Positions 26,563 through 34,021 of a DNA stretch of 64,000 nucleotides are shown here, piece by piece (the stretch's first letter is position 1; each line of letters starts with the position of its first letter). Below the pieces are notes generated by a model, which did not search any database, had not been told where the DNA came from, and saw nothing but the letters and a program-made list of their open reading frames with translations. The position numbers and the translations under genes are program-made. The DNA lies in contig NZ_BAAAUX010000011.1 in NCBI RefSeq assembly GCF_039534165.1, positions 372,001-436,000 of the forward strand, in the 5' to 3' direction. The stretch is from Saccharopolyspora_D taberi. GTDB lineage: Bacteria > Actinomycetota > Actinomycetes > Mycobacteriales > Pseudonocardiaceae.

Positions 26563-27990
26563 TCAGGGCCGCGCCGACCCGAACCACCGCCCCAACTCCC
26601 CGGCCAGCCCCGGCTGATCGGCACCAACCCAAGCCACGTGCCCGTCCGGCCGCAGAAGCACGGCGGCCGCATCCAGCTCCTCGCTGACGTCGACGACGTG
26701 ATCCACCCGGTCCGCCCATCCCTCGACCGACAGCTGACCGGTCTGGTCGAGCAGCAGCCCGCGACCGCCGTGCATCAGCTCGTAGAGCCGCCCCCGCTTC
26801 AGCTGGACGTCCCGCAGCCGCGCGCCGAGCAGTTCGTGTCCCTCGCCGAAGTCGTAGCGGACGTCGACGGCGGTGATCATCCCGGTCAAGTACCGGTTCA
26901 CCTCCTCGAAGTCCATCAGCTCCGAGAGCAGCTCGCGCAGCGCGGTCGCCCCGGGGTCGGTCCCCAGCAGCGTCATCTGCGCCCGGGTGTTGGCCAGCAC
27001 GCGGGCGGCGACCGGGTGCCGTTCGGCGTGGTAGCTGTCGAGCAGCTCCTCCGGCGCCCAGCCCGCGACCGCGGCGGCCAGCTTCCAGCCGAGGTTGAAC
27101 GCGTCCTGCACACCGAGGTTGAGCCCCTGCCCGCCGGTCGGCGGGTGGACGTGCGCGGCGTCCCCGGCCAACAGCACCCGGCCGACGCGGTAGCGCTCGA
27201 CCTGCCGGGTGGCGTCGCCGAACCGGGAGAGCCAGCGCGGCGAATGCACCCCGAAGTCGGTGCCCGCGACGGACCGCAGCTGCCGCCGGAAATCGTCGAG
27301 GGTCGGCGGCACCGCGCGGTCCTCGGCCACCTCGTCGGCAGGCACGATCACGCGGTACATCCCGTCCCCGAGCGGATGCAGGCCGAACCGCAGCTGGGTC
27401 TTGCGTGCTTCGGCGACCACGGCGGCGATCGTCTCCTCGTCCTCGGTCGCTGCCATCTCGCCCAGCAGCGTCTCGGTTTTGGCGGGCTCGCCGGGAAAAT
27501 CGACGCCAAGCCGCTTGCGCACCACGCTCCGCGCTCCGTCGCACCCGACGACGTAGCGCGAGCGCAGGTGCGTGCCGTCCGCCAGTGCGACGGTGACACC
27601 CTCCTCGTCCTGGCTCAGGTCGACCACTTCGCAGCCGCGCCGGATCTCGGTGCCGAGCTCCACGGCGTGTTCGCCGAGCAGCCGCTCGGTGTCCGGCTGC
27701 GGGATCGCCAGGCTGTACTGGTGCGCGGTGTCCAGCCGCTCCGGCCACGGCTTCTGGATGCCGCCGAAGAACCCGCCGACCTGGAACTTCCTGCCGTTGG
27801 CCAGGAACCGGTCCAGCAGCCCGCGCTGGTCGACCAGCTCGACGCTGCGCGCGTGCAGGCCCTGGCCGCGGGACTGCCGGGTCGGTTCGGTCAGCCGCTC
27901 CAGCACGACCACCCGCACGTCGTGCAGCCGCAACTCGGCGGCCAGCACCAAGCCGGTCGGCCCGCCGCCGACCACGATCACGTCAATCAT
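26563..27990 (-). CDS. Class A FAD-dependent aromatic hydroxylase
   Basis: A 475-residue flavoprotein monooxygenase with the PHBH fold. It has the N-terminal dinucleotide site VVGGGPTGLVLAAEL, the DG motif CDGARSVVRKRLG (~155), and the GD motif LLAGDAAHVHPPTGGQG (~270) followed by NLGVQDAFNLGWKL. A thioredoxin-like C-terminal stretch ends at GSARP. It resembles polyketide and rifampicin hydroxylases, which use NADPH and O2 on phenolic substrates. ATG 27990 is used (an adjacent TTG adds one residue). A resistance or tailoring role is possible. Confidence 0.88.
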   Translation of the reverse strand: MIDVIVVGGGPTGLVLAAELRLHDVRVVVLERLTEPTRQSRGQGLHARSVELVDQRGLLDRFLANGRKFQVGGFFGGIQKPWPERLDTAHQYSLAIPQPDTERLLGEHAVELGTEIRRGCEVVDLSQDEEGVTVALADGTHLRSRYVVGCDGARSVVRKRLGVDFPGEPAKTETLLGEMAATEDEETIAAVVAEARKTQLRFGLHPLGDGMYRVIVPADEVAEDRAVPPTLDDFRRQLRSVAGTDFGVHSPRWLSRFGDATRQVERYRVGRVLLAGDAAHVHPPTGGQGLNLGVQDAFNLGWKLAAAVAGWAPEELLDSYHAERHPVAARVLANTRAQMTLLGTDPGATALRELLSELMDFEEVNRYLTGMITAVDVRYDFGEGHELLGARLRDVQLKRGRLYELMHGGRGLLLDQTGQLSVEGWADRVDHVVDVSEELDAAAVLLRPDGHVAWVGADQPGLAGELGRWFGSARP

Positions 27991-28001
27991 CAAGCACGCC
28001 C

Positions 28002-28032
28002 ATTTCCGCAGGTCCTGGCTTCGAGCGGAAAT
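28002..28032. repeat. Inverted repeat ATTTCCGC / GCGGAAAT
   Basis: Eight-base perfect arms at 28002-28009 and 28025-28032, just upstream of the flavin hydroxylase start. It could be an operator for that gene. Confidence 0.45.
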
Positions 28033-28043
28033 TCTGCGGCACG

Positions 28044-28070
28044 CCCCGGGTCTTGCCGCAAGACCCGGGG
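28044..28070. repeat. Very strong hairpin CCCCGGGTCTTG-ccg-CAAGACCCGGGG
   Basis: A perfect 12-bp stem with a 3-base loop, extendable outward by G-T and C-G pairs, followed by a TATAC-containing patch. It lies between the divergent flavin hydroxylase and the truncated membrane protein. It may be an RNA element, a dispersed repeat or an operator; no T-run is present. Confidence 0.6.
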
Positions 28071-28182
28071 TGCGCTATACGTTGAAGCAGGCGGGGATCA
28101 GAGTGGCTCGTTTCCTCAAAGTGGACGCAGGCGCCCAGAACTGACCCGTTACCATCCGGCCCATGCTTCGAGGCAGGCTGTT

Positions 28183-28350
28183 GTGAACCCGTGGCTTCAA
28201 GCTGCGCTGACACTCGGCGCTGGCGCCATCACGACATGCGGTGCGCTGCTCGTTGGTCGACTCACCGTGCGCGGCAACGATCGCGCCACCAGGCAACGCG
28301 ACCTTGCCTCCGTCCGCGAGACCGAGCAGCGCGAACTCGCCCTCACCTAG
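28183..28350 (+). CDS. Small single-span membrane protein, probably truncated
   Basis: From GTG 28183, 55 codons encode a hydrophobic span (WLQAALTLGAGAITTCGALLVG) followed by a basic/acidic helix NDRATRQRDLASVRETEQRE. This is the opening of actinobacterial proteins of the form span-plus-coiled helix that normally run 90-120 residues. Here it stops at ELALT, so it looks cut short. The stop overlaps the 3' end of the convergent DUF1918 gene by four bases. The function is unknown. Confidence 0.45.
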   Translation: MNPWLQAALTLGAGAITTCGALLVGRLTVRGNDRATRQRDLASVRETEQRELALT

Positions 28351-28538
28351 TCGCCAGACCTTGGTTCCACCCGCGTGTCCGGACCTGGATAAATGAGGGT
28401 TTCGTGGCCGCCTTCGAATCGCACCAAGTACGGCGGTTCGCCGTCATACCCCCGCACTTCAATAATCTCGCCCAGACGTTCGCCTCCTCCCACGACGCGG
28501 CCCTGCACATAAATCCTGTCCCCGACGGATGCCCGCAT
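28347..28538 (-). CDS. DUF1918 small protein
   Basis: A 63-residue beta-rich protein, MRASVGDRIYVQGRVVGG then GEIIEVRGYDGEPPYLVRF and ending after GHETLIYPGPDT. This is the SH3-like DUF1918 domain common in actinobacteria. The function is unknown; a nucleic-acid or protein-binding role is guessed from the fold. GAAGGGAC lies 8 bases before ATG 28538. Confidence 0.85.
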   Translation of the reverse strand: MRASVGDRIYVQGRVVGGGERLGEIIEVRGYDGEPPYLVRFEGGHETLIYPGPDTRVEPRSGD

Positions 28539-28898
28539 GACGCATGTCCCTTCGTTGCGCTTGCCGCCAGCATCCGGCACACACGCCCTGGACCGCTTGT
28601 CCCATCGGCATGAATCCACGTGCTCCGATAGGCGAAAGATCAACTACGGGCGGTAATACCTCCTACCTGCCGTCCTACGCCCTGCCTGCCGGGGCCGTAG
28701 CCGACTGATCACTGAGTACGCACTGTCTGCGGGGCCCGGAGGTGGTGCATGTCTTTCGAAATTCGCGGGACCGGTGGGGTGCGTGCGAAGTGGCGCGGTG
28801 ATCGTGCCCGACGGGCAGCGCCGCGGCGCCGGTCGCGGCGTCGAGCATGTGCGCGAACTCGAACTCGCGGCGGCCGAAGCCGCCGCCGCGTTGGTCCC

Positions 28899-28939
28899 TC
28901 GGTCTCACCGCAGACTCGTCGGTCTCACTTCGGTCTCAC
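28899..28939. repeat. Three copies of TCGGTCTCAC
   Basis: Exact 10-base direct repeats at 28899, 28919 and 28930, about 105-145 bases from a tRNA 3' fragment. Direct repeats at this distance from a tRNA-type attachment site are typical of integrase arm-binding sites. No integrase gene is present. Confidence 0.5.
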
Positions 28940-28998
28940 AACCCGCCTGAACGGCTACGAGGGGCATCCCCACATGCGCTGAACACACCCAGAAAGCA

Positions 28999-29026
28999 CG
29001 ATATCCCCTGCTAGGAGGGGATATCG
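28999..29026 (-). terminator. Hairpin downstream of the tRNA fragment
   Basis: CGATATCCCCT, a 6-base loop, then AGGGGATATCG: an 11-bp perfect stem 18 bases beyond the tRNA 3' end on the same strand, as expected of the original tRNA terminator. Confidence 0.65.
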
Positions 29027-29043
29027 GCTGTCTCGACCAGACG

Positions 29044-29093
29044 CGCGCCCGTAGGGATTCGAACCCCGAACCTTCTGATCCGTGGTCAGATGC
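29044..29093 (-). pseudogene. 3' part of tRNA-Arg(ACG), likely attachment-site remnant
   Basis: Read on the minus strand the 50 bases hold an anticodon arm with stem TCTGA/TCAGA and loop CCACGGA (anticodon ACG), a variable loop, a T arm with loop TTCGAAT, and an acceptor 3' strand CGGGCGC plus discriminator G. The 5' half (acceptor 5' strand and D arm) is missing; upstream DNA is unrelated. C at position 33 instead of U and a C-A mismatch in the T stem show decay. Tyrosine integrases use exactly this anticodon-to-3'-end block as attB, so it is probably an att scar. Confidence 0.65.
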
Positions 29094-29107
29094 CCGTCGT
29101 TCCCGGA

Positions 29108-29740
29108 TCAGATACCCGCGATCGTCGCCGGAGCGCGTTCGCTCCGGCTCAACGCGCGCAGCACGGCCGTCTGCCCGTGCCGGACCACGGCGAGCCGGGA
29201 CAGCAGGCCGGCCACCGGCTCGAAGACCTGCGGCGGGAACACCGGTGTCCCGATGCCGGCGCTCAGCGCCAGGTCGTCAGAGTGCACCACGACCTCCATC
29301 ATGCGCGTCAGCAGGAAGTCGTTGAGCAGCAACGGCCTCTGCGTGAACGAGATGACCCGGTCGTCCGGCTCGGCGGACAGCGCCGCCCGCTGCCGGACCA
29401 CCGCCTGCTGGACCTCGTCGGCCAGCGCGTTCGCCCCATCGGCCGCGGCAGCCTCGCCGCCCTGCCGGATCCGGACGTTGATCTCCGCATCGACGCCGCC
29501 GTGGAACGCCTCGGCCCTGGCGTAGAACTCCAGGACCGACAGCGGCGCCGCGTCCGGGGCCTCGGTCTCCAGCAGCCCCGAGACGTAGAGGACCTGCGAT
29601 CCGAGGTGACCGGCGAGCCCGTGGACGCTGAACTCCGCCAACGCGCTGGGCCGGTCCCACGCCGCGGCCACCGCGGGATCGCGGAGCAGCGCCACCGCCG
29701 ACTGCGCTGCCTCCAGGTAAGCATCTCTGATCGCGGTCAT
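29108..29740 (-). CDS. Mycothiol-dependent maleylpyruvate isomerase-family (DinB-like) protein
   Basis: A 210-residue four-helix-bundle protein of the TIGR03083 type. Metal-ligand-like histidines appear in EFSVHGLAGHLGSQ (~residue 38) and VVVHSDDLALS (~150). Relatives use mycothiol in isomerase or transferase reactions, or are of unknown function. GCGGAGGA lies directly against ATG 29740. The gene ends 15 bases from the tRNA fragment, so its 3' end may mark the scar boundary. Confidence 0.75.
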   Translation of the reverse strand: MTAIRDAYLEAAQSAVALLRDPAVAAAWDRPSALAEFSVHGLAGHLGSQVLYVSGLLETEAPDAAPLSVLEFYARAEAFHGGVDAEINVRIRQGGEAAAADGANALADEVQQAVVRQRAALSAEPDDRVISFTQRPLLLNDFLLTRMMEVVVHSDDLALSAGIGTPVFPPQVFEPVAGLLSRLAVVRHGQTAVLRALSRSERAPATIAGI

Positions 29741-30123
29741 TCCTCCGCCTTTCAAACGCCGTGTTCGCTGTCGATCACAGCATGGGCGGACCCGATCCGG
29801 CATGTGGGCACGGCCACTCCCGGAGCCTGACGCCGGAGATCGTGCACTTCGCCGGCCGGCGTGGGCTGTGGCCGCACATCACCTTCGGCACGACCGGCGC
29901 GGCTTTGGACGTGCTCGTGCCGGCCACCGGCGCAGAGCAGCCCCGGGCCGGAACCGGAAAAAGGCAACCCCGGGGCCGTTTCCTGGCGGTGTCCGCGCAG
30001 GCCGAACCGGACGCAGTTCGGGGCCCCGGGGTCGGGTAGCTGCCTTGTATTCGCCGACCGCTCACCCGCGGTGAATCCCGCAGGATCACACACGTCGGGT
30101 CGGCTGGAGTGCCTTGGGCGGTC

Positions 30124-30162
30124 CTAGCGGACAGCCACCTCACAAGTCCTGTTGGTATTCAA
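30124..30162 (-). CDS. Candidate 12-residue peptide ORF with perfect ribosome binding site
   Basis: AAAGGAGGTG (30171-30180 on the minus strand), a nearly full anti-16S match, lies 8 bases ahead of TTG 30162, which opens MNTNRTCEVAVR and then TAG. So strong a Shine-Dalgarno sequence is not expected by chance in non-coding DNA. The peptide could be a leader. No gene follows within 380 bases on this strand, so its role is unknown and translation is unproven. Confidence 0.35.
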   Translation of the reverse strand: MNTNRTCEVAVR

Positions 30163-30348
30163 CGTTGGACCACCTCCTTTCCTGTGTACCGCCGAGGCTA
30201 GGACGTCCCGCGCGGTCCGGGCAACGGGTTTTTCGCACACCACGCCACCCGCCTCTGGTCGATGGTCAGACGACCCGGTGCGCTCGGATCCGGGGCCACG
30301 CCTGATCCAGGCACCTAAGGAGCAGTGATCTCCCAGCCCTGAAAAGGG

Positions 30349-30389
30349 AAAGCGGTGGCCGGGCGCTCCAGCCGCCCGGCCACCGCTTT
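30349..30389 (-). terminator. Strong terminator of the lipase gene
   Basis: A perfect 17-bp stem (AAAGCGGTGGCCGGGCG and its complement) with a 7-base loop, 9 bases past the lipase stop. On the minus strand it opens and closes with A/T triplets. Confidence 0.85.
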
Positions 30390-30397
30390 CGTCCCCC

Positions 30398-31366
30398 TCA
30401 GAACACCGGCGCGTTCGGGGCGCACGGGGGCTCGGGGGCCGTCGGGTCCAGGCTCTGCTTGACGTAACCGATCGCGCGGTCGGAATACGTCATGGACAGG
30501 TGGTCGGACGCGTCGAGCAGGCAGCCGTCCTGCAACGTGATGTTGCGGACCTCCGCGCCCGGTCCGGCCTTCAGGAAGGTCGACTCGTAGGGCGTGGTCA
30601 CCTCGTCGTAGCGGGTGGCGATCACGTGGTAGTCGACGCCGGGCACGGTGTCGCCGTCGGCGTTGAGCTCGGTCATGAACTCCGACCCCCGCACCTGCTG
30701 GGTCGCCGCCTGCCCGAGCATCAGCCTTCCGAAACCCAGCACGTGCATGTGCTCGGCCAGCGTGGCGATACCGCTGAGCGTGGTGCCGTGGTGCGTCGCG
30801 CCGAACGTGACGAGGTTGCGGACCTTGTTCTCCGACGGGTCGTCCGGGTTCGCACCTCCTTCTTCCTTGAGGTACTGGCGCGGGACCACACCACCCTGCG
30901 AGTGACCGACGATGTCCACTTGGGACGCTCCGGTGGCCGCCAGCACCTCGTCCACGAACTCGCCGAGTTCGGCGGCCGAGCGGCGGATGTCGCCGGTGCC
31001 CTTCACCGCCGGGTGCATGCTCGCGCCGCTGTCCGGGGTGTCGCCGTAGTCCAGGCCGAAAACGCAGTAGCCGTCGTTCTTCAGCGAAGGCGCGAGCTCG
31101 GCGAAGTTGTTGTACCGGTTCTCCCAGGTGCCGTGCATCAGCACCACCGGGCGCGGGTGCTTCTCGGTCGGTTTGCAGGACCAGTCGTTGGTTCCAGGGG
31201 CGTCGACGTCGGGGCTCAACATCGAGAACCCGATCGCGAGCGGGAAGCTGTTGAGCTGCGGTCCCTGCCGATCCGATTCCGCCGCGTGCACCGATGTCGC
31301 ACTCATCATCCCGGCGGCGGTCAGGGAGCACAGCGCCAGCATCCGACGCCGTCGGCTGATCGTCAT
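30398..31366 (-). CDS. Secreted triacylglycerol lipase/esterase
   Basis: A 322-residue alpha/beta hydrolase with an N-terminal RRRR-rich leader and a hydrophobic signal ending SVHAAES. It has the oxyanion motif VLMHGTWENRYNNF, the nucleophile elbow GHSQGG (~residue 154), and a C-terminal catalytic His in ASDHLSM. It belongs with actinobacterial extracellular lipases (PF01674 type). GGAGG precedes ATG 31366. Cysteines near 64, 101 and the C-terminus may form disulfides. Confidence 0.88.
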   Translation of the reverse strand: MTISRRRRMLALCSLTAAGMMSATSVHAAESDRQGPQLNSFPLAIGFSMLSPDVDAPGTNDWSCKPTEKHPRPVVLMHGTWENRYNNFAELAPSLKNDGYCVFGLDYGDTPDSGASMHPAVKGTGDIRRSAAELGEFVDEVLAATGASQVDIVGHSQGGVVPRQYLKEEGGANPDDPSENKVRNLVTFGATHHGTTLSGIATLAEHMHVLGFGRLMLGQAATQQVRGSEFMTELNADGDTVPGVDYHVIATRYDEVTTPYESTFLKAGPGAEVRNITLQDGCLLDASDHLSMTYSDRAIGYVKQSLDPTAPEPPCAPNAPVF

Positions 31367-31538
31367 TGATCCTCCAGGACAAGGTCGCCGGCCCGGAGGA
31401 ATGCCCGGGCGCGTTGATCAGGTGGCAAACCCTATCCACGGCCGACGGCGGTCCAAAGGCTCGAAGCCGGACGACCTCGGTTCTTGTCACCTGAGGAAGA
31501 ACTTCCGGCACCGCACTTGTCACGCAAGTGGCATCGAG

Positions 31539-32144
31539 CTATTCAGTGACCGCTTTCGCCACGGCGATGAACAGGCCGGTGCACTTGTCCACGATTTCCT
31601 CCTCGCTGACGTCGAGCGTGCCGCCGAGCCACGACGAGAGGGTCTGCGCGAGGCCGCCGACCAGGAAGTCCGCCGTGAGGTCAGCGCCTTCCTCCGCCCC
31701 GAACACCGCACGCACCTGGGCGCGCAGCAACCGCACGAACATGCGCGTGGAGTCGACCCGGCGGCCGGCGAGCACCGTGCTGTTCAACGCCGGGGAGAAC
31801 AGCAACCGTCCGCGCCGGGGGTCCTCGGAGATGCTGCGCACGATGGCGTTCAGTCCCGCGCGCACTTTGTCGGGCGGGTGGTCGGCTGTCTCGACCGCGG
31901 TGAGGGCAGCGTCGGCGATCTCGGAGACGACCCGGTCGAACACGGCGACGGCGAGCGCGTCCCGGTCGGCGAAGCTCTCGTAGAAGTACCGGGGGACGAG
32001 CCCGGCCTCGGCGCAGACCCCGCGCACGGTCAGCCGCGGGTCGCCGTCCGCGCCCAGCAGCTCCAGCCCCGCCTCGACCAGCCTCGCGCGCCGGGCGGTC
32101 TGGCGTTCCTCCCCGGCGACACCTGCGTACACGCGCGCGCTCAT
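31539..32144 (-). CDS. TetR-family transcriptional regulator
   Basis: A 201-residue TetR protein with the helix-turn-helix TVRGVCAEAGLVPRYFYESFADRDAL at about residues 39-64. ATG 32144 is used; ATG 32156 is four codons upstream. It is divergent from an MpaB-like oxygenase gene with a 96-base gap that contains an ATCTGA-N12-TCAGAT repeat. Repression of that gene is likely. Confidence 0.87.
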   Translation of the reverse strand: MSARVYAGVAGEERQTARRARLVEAGLELLGADGDPRLTVRGVCAEAGLVPRYFYESFADRDALAVAVFDRVVSEIADAALTAVETADHPPDKVRAGLNAIVRSISEDPRRGRLLFSPALNSTVLAGRRVDSTRMFVRLLRAQVRAVFGAEEGADLTADFLVGGLAQTLSSWLGGTLDVSEEEIVDKCTGLFIAVAKAVTE

Positions 32145-32191
32145 GCCCTCCAGCATGTCACCGGTTCGTCGTACCTCGCCCACCCGGCGAA

Positions 32192-32215
32192 ATCTGATAA
32201 CGTCTGTGTTCAGAT
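32192..32215. promoter_or_regulatory. Inverted repeat ATCTGA-N12-TCAGAT
   Basis: Six-base arms around GATAACGT, which could be the -10 element of the MpaB-like gene. It is a likely TetR operator between the divergent pair. Confidence 0.5.
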
Positions 32216-32240
32216 CACTTCCGGAGGCAGGGAGGACGCG

Positions 32241-33068
32241 ATGACCAAGCCCGCGCCGACCACCCGGCCGCTCGACGAAATGATCGTCGGCGCCGGCCTG
32301 ATCGCCGGATCAGCGAACGTGATCATGCAGCTCGGCCGCCCGGGCGTCGGTTACGGAGTGCTGGAGAGCAAGGTCGACAGCGGGAACCTGTTCCACCGCC
32401 CCTGGAAACGCACTCGCACCACCTTCACCTACCTCGCGGTCGCCACCTTGGGCACCGACGACGAGAAGCGGAAGTTCCGCCAGGCCGTCAACCGCGTCCA
32501 CGCGCACGTGCGCTCGGACGAGTCCAGCCCCGTGCGCTACAACGCGTTCGACCGCGAGTTGCAGATGTGGGTCGCCGCCTGCATGTACAAGGGATTCGAA
32601 GACTCCTACGAAGCGTTGAGCGGGAAACCGATCCCCGAGCAGCAGCGGGAATCGCTCTACTCCGCCGCGGCACCGCTCGGAACGACCCTGCAGGTTCCGC
32701 CCGAGATGTGGCCCGCCAGCAGGGAGGACTTCGCCGAGTACTGGGCCGAGGGGCTGGAACAGATCTCCATAGACGAACCGGTCCGGGAACTCCTCCTCGA
32801 CATCGCCGCGCTGCGGTTCCTGCCCACCGCGCTCAGCGTCCTGTTCGGACGGTTCAACGAGTTCATCACGACCGGCTTCCTGCCCGAGACGTTCCGCGAG
32901 CAGATGCACCTGACCTGGACCGCTCGGGACCAGCGCAGGTTCGACCGCATCACCACCGCGATCGGCGCGATCGCGCTGCGGCTCCCCCGGCCGCTGCGGC
33001 AGTTCCCCTTCGGCCTGCTGCTCTGGGATCTGCGCAGGCGAATCAGGACGGGCAGGCCGCTGGTCTGA
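32241..33068 (+). CDS. MpaB-like (DUF2236) oxygenase
   Basis: A 275-residue protein of the DUF2236/MpaB family, recognised from LIAGSANVIMQLGRPGVGYGV near the N-terminus, the heme-region-like VNRVHAHVR (~residue 80), and FNEFITTGFLPETFREQM (~205). Relatives include latex-clearing protein and fungal MpaB, heme enzymes that oxidise lipophilic substrates. GGGAGGACGCG precedes ATG 32241. It is probably repressed by the divergent TetR. Confidence 0.85.
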   Translation: MTKPAPTTRPLDEMIVGAGLIAGSANVIMQLGRPGVGYGVLESKVDSGNLFHRPWKRTRTTFTYLAVATLGTDDEKRKFRQAVNRVHAHVRSDESSPVRYNAFDRELQMWVAACMYKGFEDSYEALSGKPIPEQQRESLYSAAAPLGTTLQVPPEMWPASREDFAEYWAEGLEQISIDEPVRELLLDIAALRFLPTALSVLFGRFNEFITTGFLPETFREQMHLTWTARDQRRFDRITTAIGAIALRLPRPLRQFPFGLLLWDLRRRIRTGRPLV

Positions 33069-33391
33069 TCACGGCCAGGTCCGCTTGCGCTCCAAGGACT
33101 TCCCCCGGGCGTCGTGGCTGGTCCGGAGTTTCGCGGACTCGGGGCTCTGGTCGAGCAGTTCGGCGAGCACTGCCGCCCGTGCGGGTCGTCGGGAGACGCG
33201 CCGCGGCCGTCGTGGAAGTGCACGTCCGCGATCGTGTTGGACGCCAGCACGTCGAAGGCGCGGTTGTAGACGACGGCCGGGTTGTCCGGCCAGGACGCCA
33301 TGAGCTCCAGCAGGCTCGGGTCGACGCGGTCGTGCACGGCGGCGATCCGGGTGCGCGGGCTGAGCCCGGCCAGGAGGTTCACCTCGCCTGG
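33069..33391 (-). pseudogene. XRE-family regulator, MmyB-like C-terminal fragment, frameshifted
   Basis: From base 33391 the minus strand reads GEVNLLAGLSPRTRIAAVHD, then PSLLELMASWPDNPAVVYNR and FDVLASNTIADVHFHDG, the ligand-binding domain of MmyB-like XRE regulators. The domain's end (VLAELLDQSPESAKLRTSHD and GKSLERKRTWP) lies in another frame and stops at 33069. The N-terminal helix-turn-helix half is absent; at 33391-33402 the DNA switches to an SDR fragment on the other strand. One frameshift plus a 5' deletion makes it non-functional. Confidence 0.65.
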
Positions 33392-33401
33392 ACGGACCTG
33401 C

Positions 33402-33886
33402 GTGGACGTCCTGATCAGCAACGCCGGGGTCATGCCGCTGTCCCGCCTGGACGCCCTGCTGGCCGACGAGTGGGACCGGGTGAACGACGTGAACGTGCGC
33501 GGGCTCCTGCACGGGATCGCCGCCCCACTGCCCCACTTCACCGCGCAGGGCTCGGGGCACTTCATCACGATCGCCAGCGTCGGCGCGCACCAGGTCGTGC
33601 CGACCAGCGCCGTGTACTCCGGCACCAAGTACGCGGCCTGGGCCATCACCGAGGGCCTGCGGCAGGAGGCCGACCTCGCGATCCGGGTCACCACCGTCTC
33701 CCCGGAGTCGTCATCTCCGAGCTCGCGGACTCCATCACCGACCGCGCGGCGGCGGAGGCGATGCGCAGCTACCGCAGGCACGCGATCACCCCCGAGTCCA
33801 TCGCCGAAGCCGTCGCCTACGCCCTCGACCAGCCATCCGACGTCGACGTCAACGAGATCGTCGTCCACCCGGCCCACCAACGCTGA
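33402..33886 (+). pseudogene. SDR-family dehydrogenase, C-terminal part, frameshifted
   Basis: From 33402 the plus strand reads VDVLISNAGVMPLSRLDALL, with GHFITIASVGAHQV (catalytic Ser) and YSGTKYA (YxxxK) following. The nucleotide-binding N-terminus (TGxxxGxG) is missing. Around 33706 one C appears lost from VSPGVVISEL; the frame then continues in register two (ELADSITDRAAAEAM ... IVVHPAHQR) to the stop at 33884-33886. It is a decayed oxidoreductase joined head to head with the XRE fragment. Confidence 0.75.
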
Positions 33887-34021
33887 CCACGCAGGAGGAA
33901 CCTGTCGGAGCGCGCCTGCACGAACCCGCCGCGCGCGTTGACGCGCAGGATGCCGTCGCCAGCTTCGTGACCGGCGTGCTCGTCGCGGTCGATTGCGGGT
34001 GGACCGCCCAGTAGCGCGGGG

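Larger units (their letters stand above)
28539..29043. other. Non-coding stretch with short direct repeats
   Basis: No convincing gene lies here. The only ribosome-binding-site-like start (GGAGG before ATG 28749) opens a 77-codon arginine-rich frame of doubtful reality. TCGGTCTCAC occurs three times (28899-28908, 28919-28928, 28930-28939) and a strong hairpin stands at 28999-29026, next to the tRNA fragment. The stretch looks like the remains of an integrated element. Confidence 0.5.
29741..30397. other. 657-base stretch without a clear protein gene
   Basis: It contains an inverted repeat of ACCCCGGGGCC (29967-29977) and GGCCCCGGGGT (30022-30032), a 12-codon ORF with a perfect ribosome binding site (30124-30162, minus), and the lipase terminator at 30349-30389. 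Longer frames on either strand have no recognisable family and no good start. A structured RNA is conceivable. Confidence 0.5.

Noticed and set aside
28749..28982. 77-codon arginine-rich frame with a GGAGG-like start
   Set aside because: Composition is what GC-rich DNA gives by chance, there is no recognisable family, and other frames in the same stretch look as good. Kept only as part of the gene-free region.
29041..29100. Complete tRNA gene
   Set aside because: The D arm and 5' acceptor strand are absent from the adjoining sequence and U33 is changed, so it cannot be a working tRNA.
29775..30143. 122-codon minus-strand frame overlapping the inverted repeat
   Set aside because: No family resemblance, Arg/Pro/Ser-rich like shadow frames, and its GTG start is badly spaced from the good ribosome binding site, which fits the 12-codon ORF instead.
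30160..30185. Resemblance to the 3' end of 16S rRNA (CACCTCCTTTC on the plus strand)
   Set aside because: Only the anti-Shine-Dalgarno core matches, as expected of the complement of a strong ribosome binding site. No other rRNA sequence is nearby.
32657..33880. 407-codon minus-strand frame spanning the MpaB-like gene and the two fragments
   Set aside because: Only its middle third has homology (the XRE/MmyB fragment). The rest is antisense to the MpaB-like gene and the SDR remnant, so it is not one protein.
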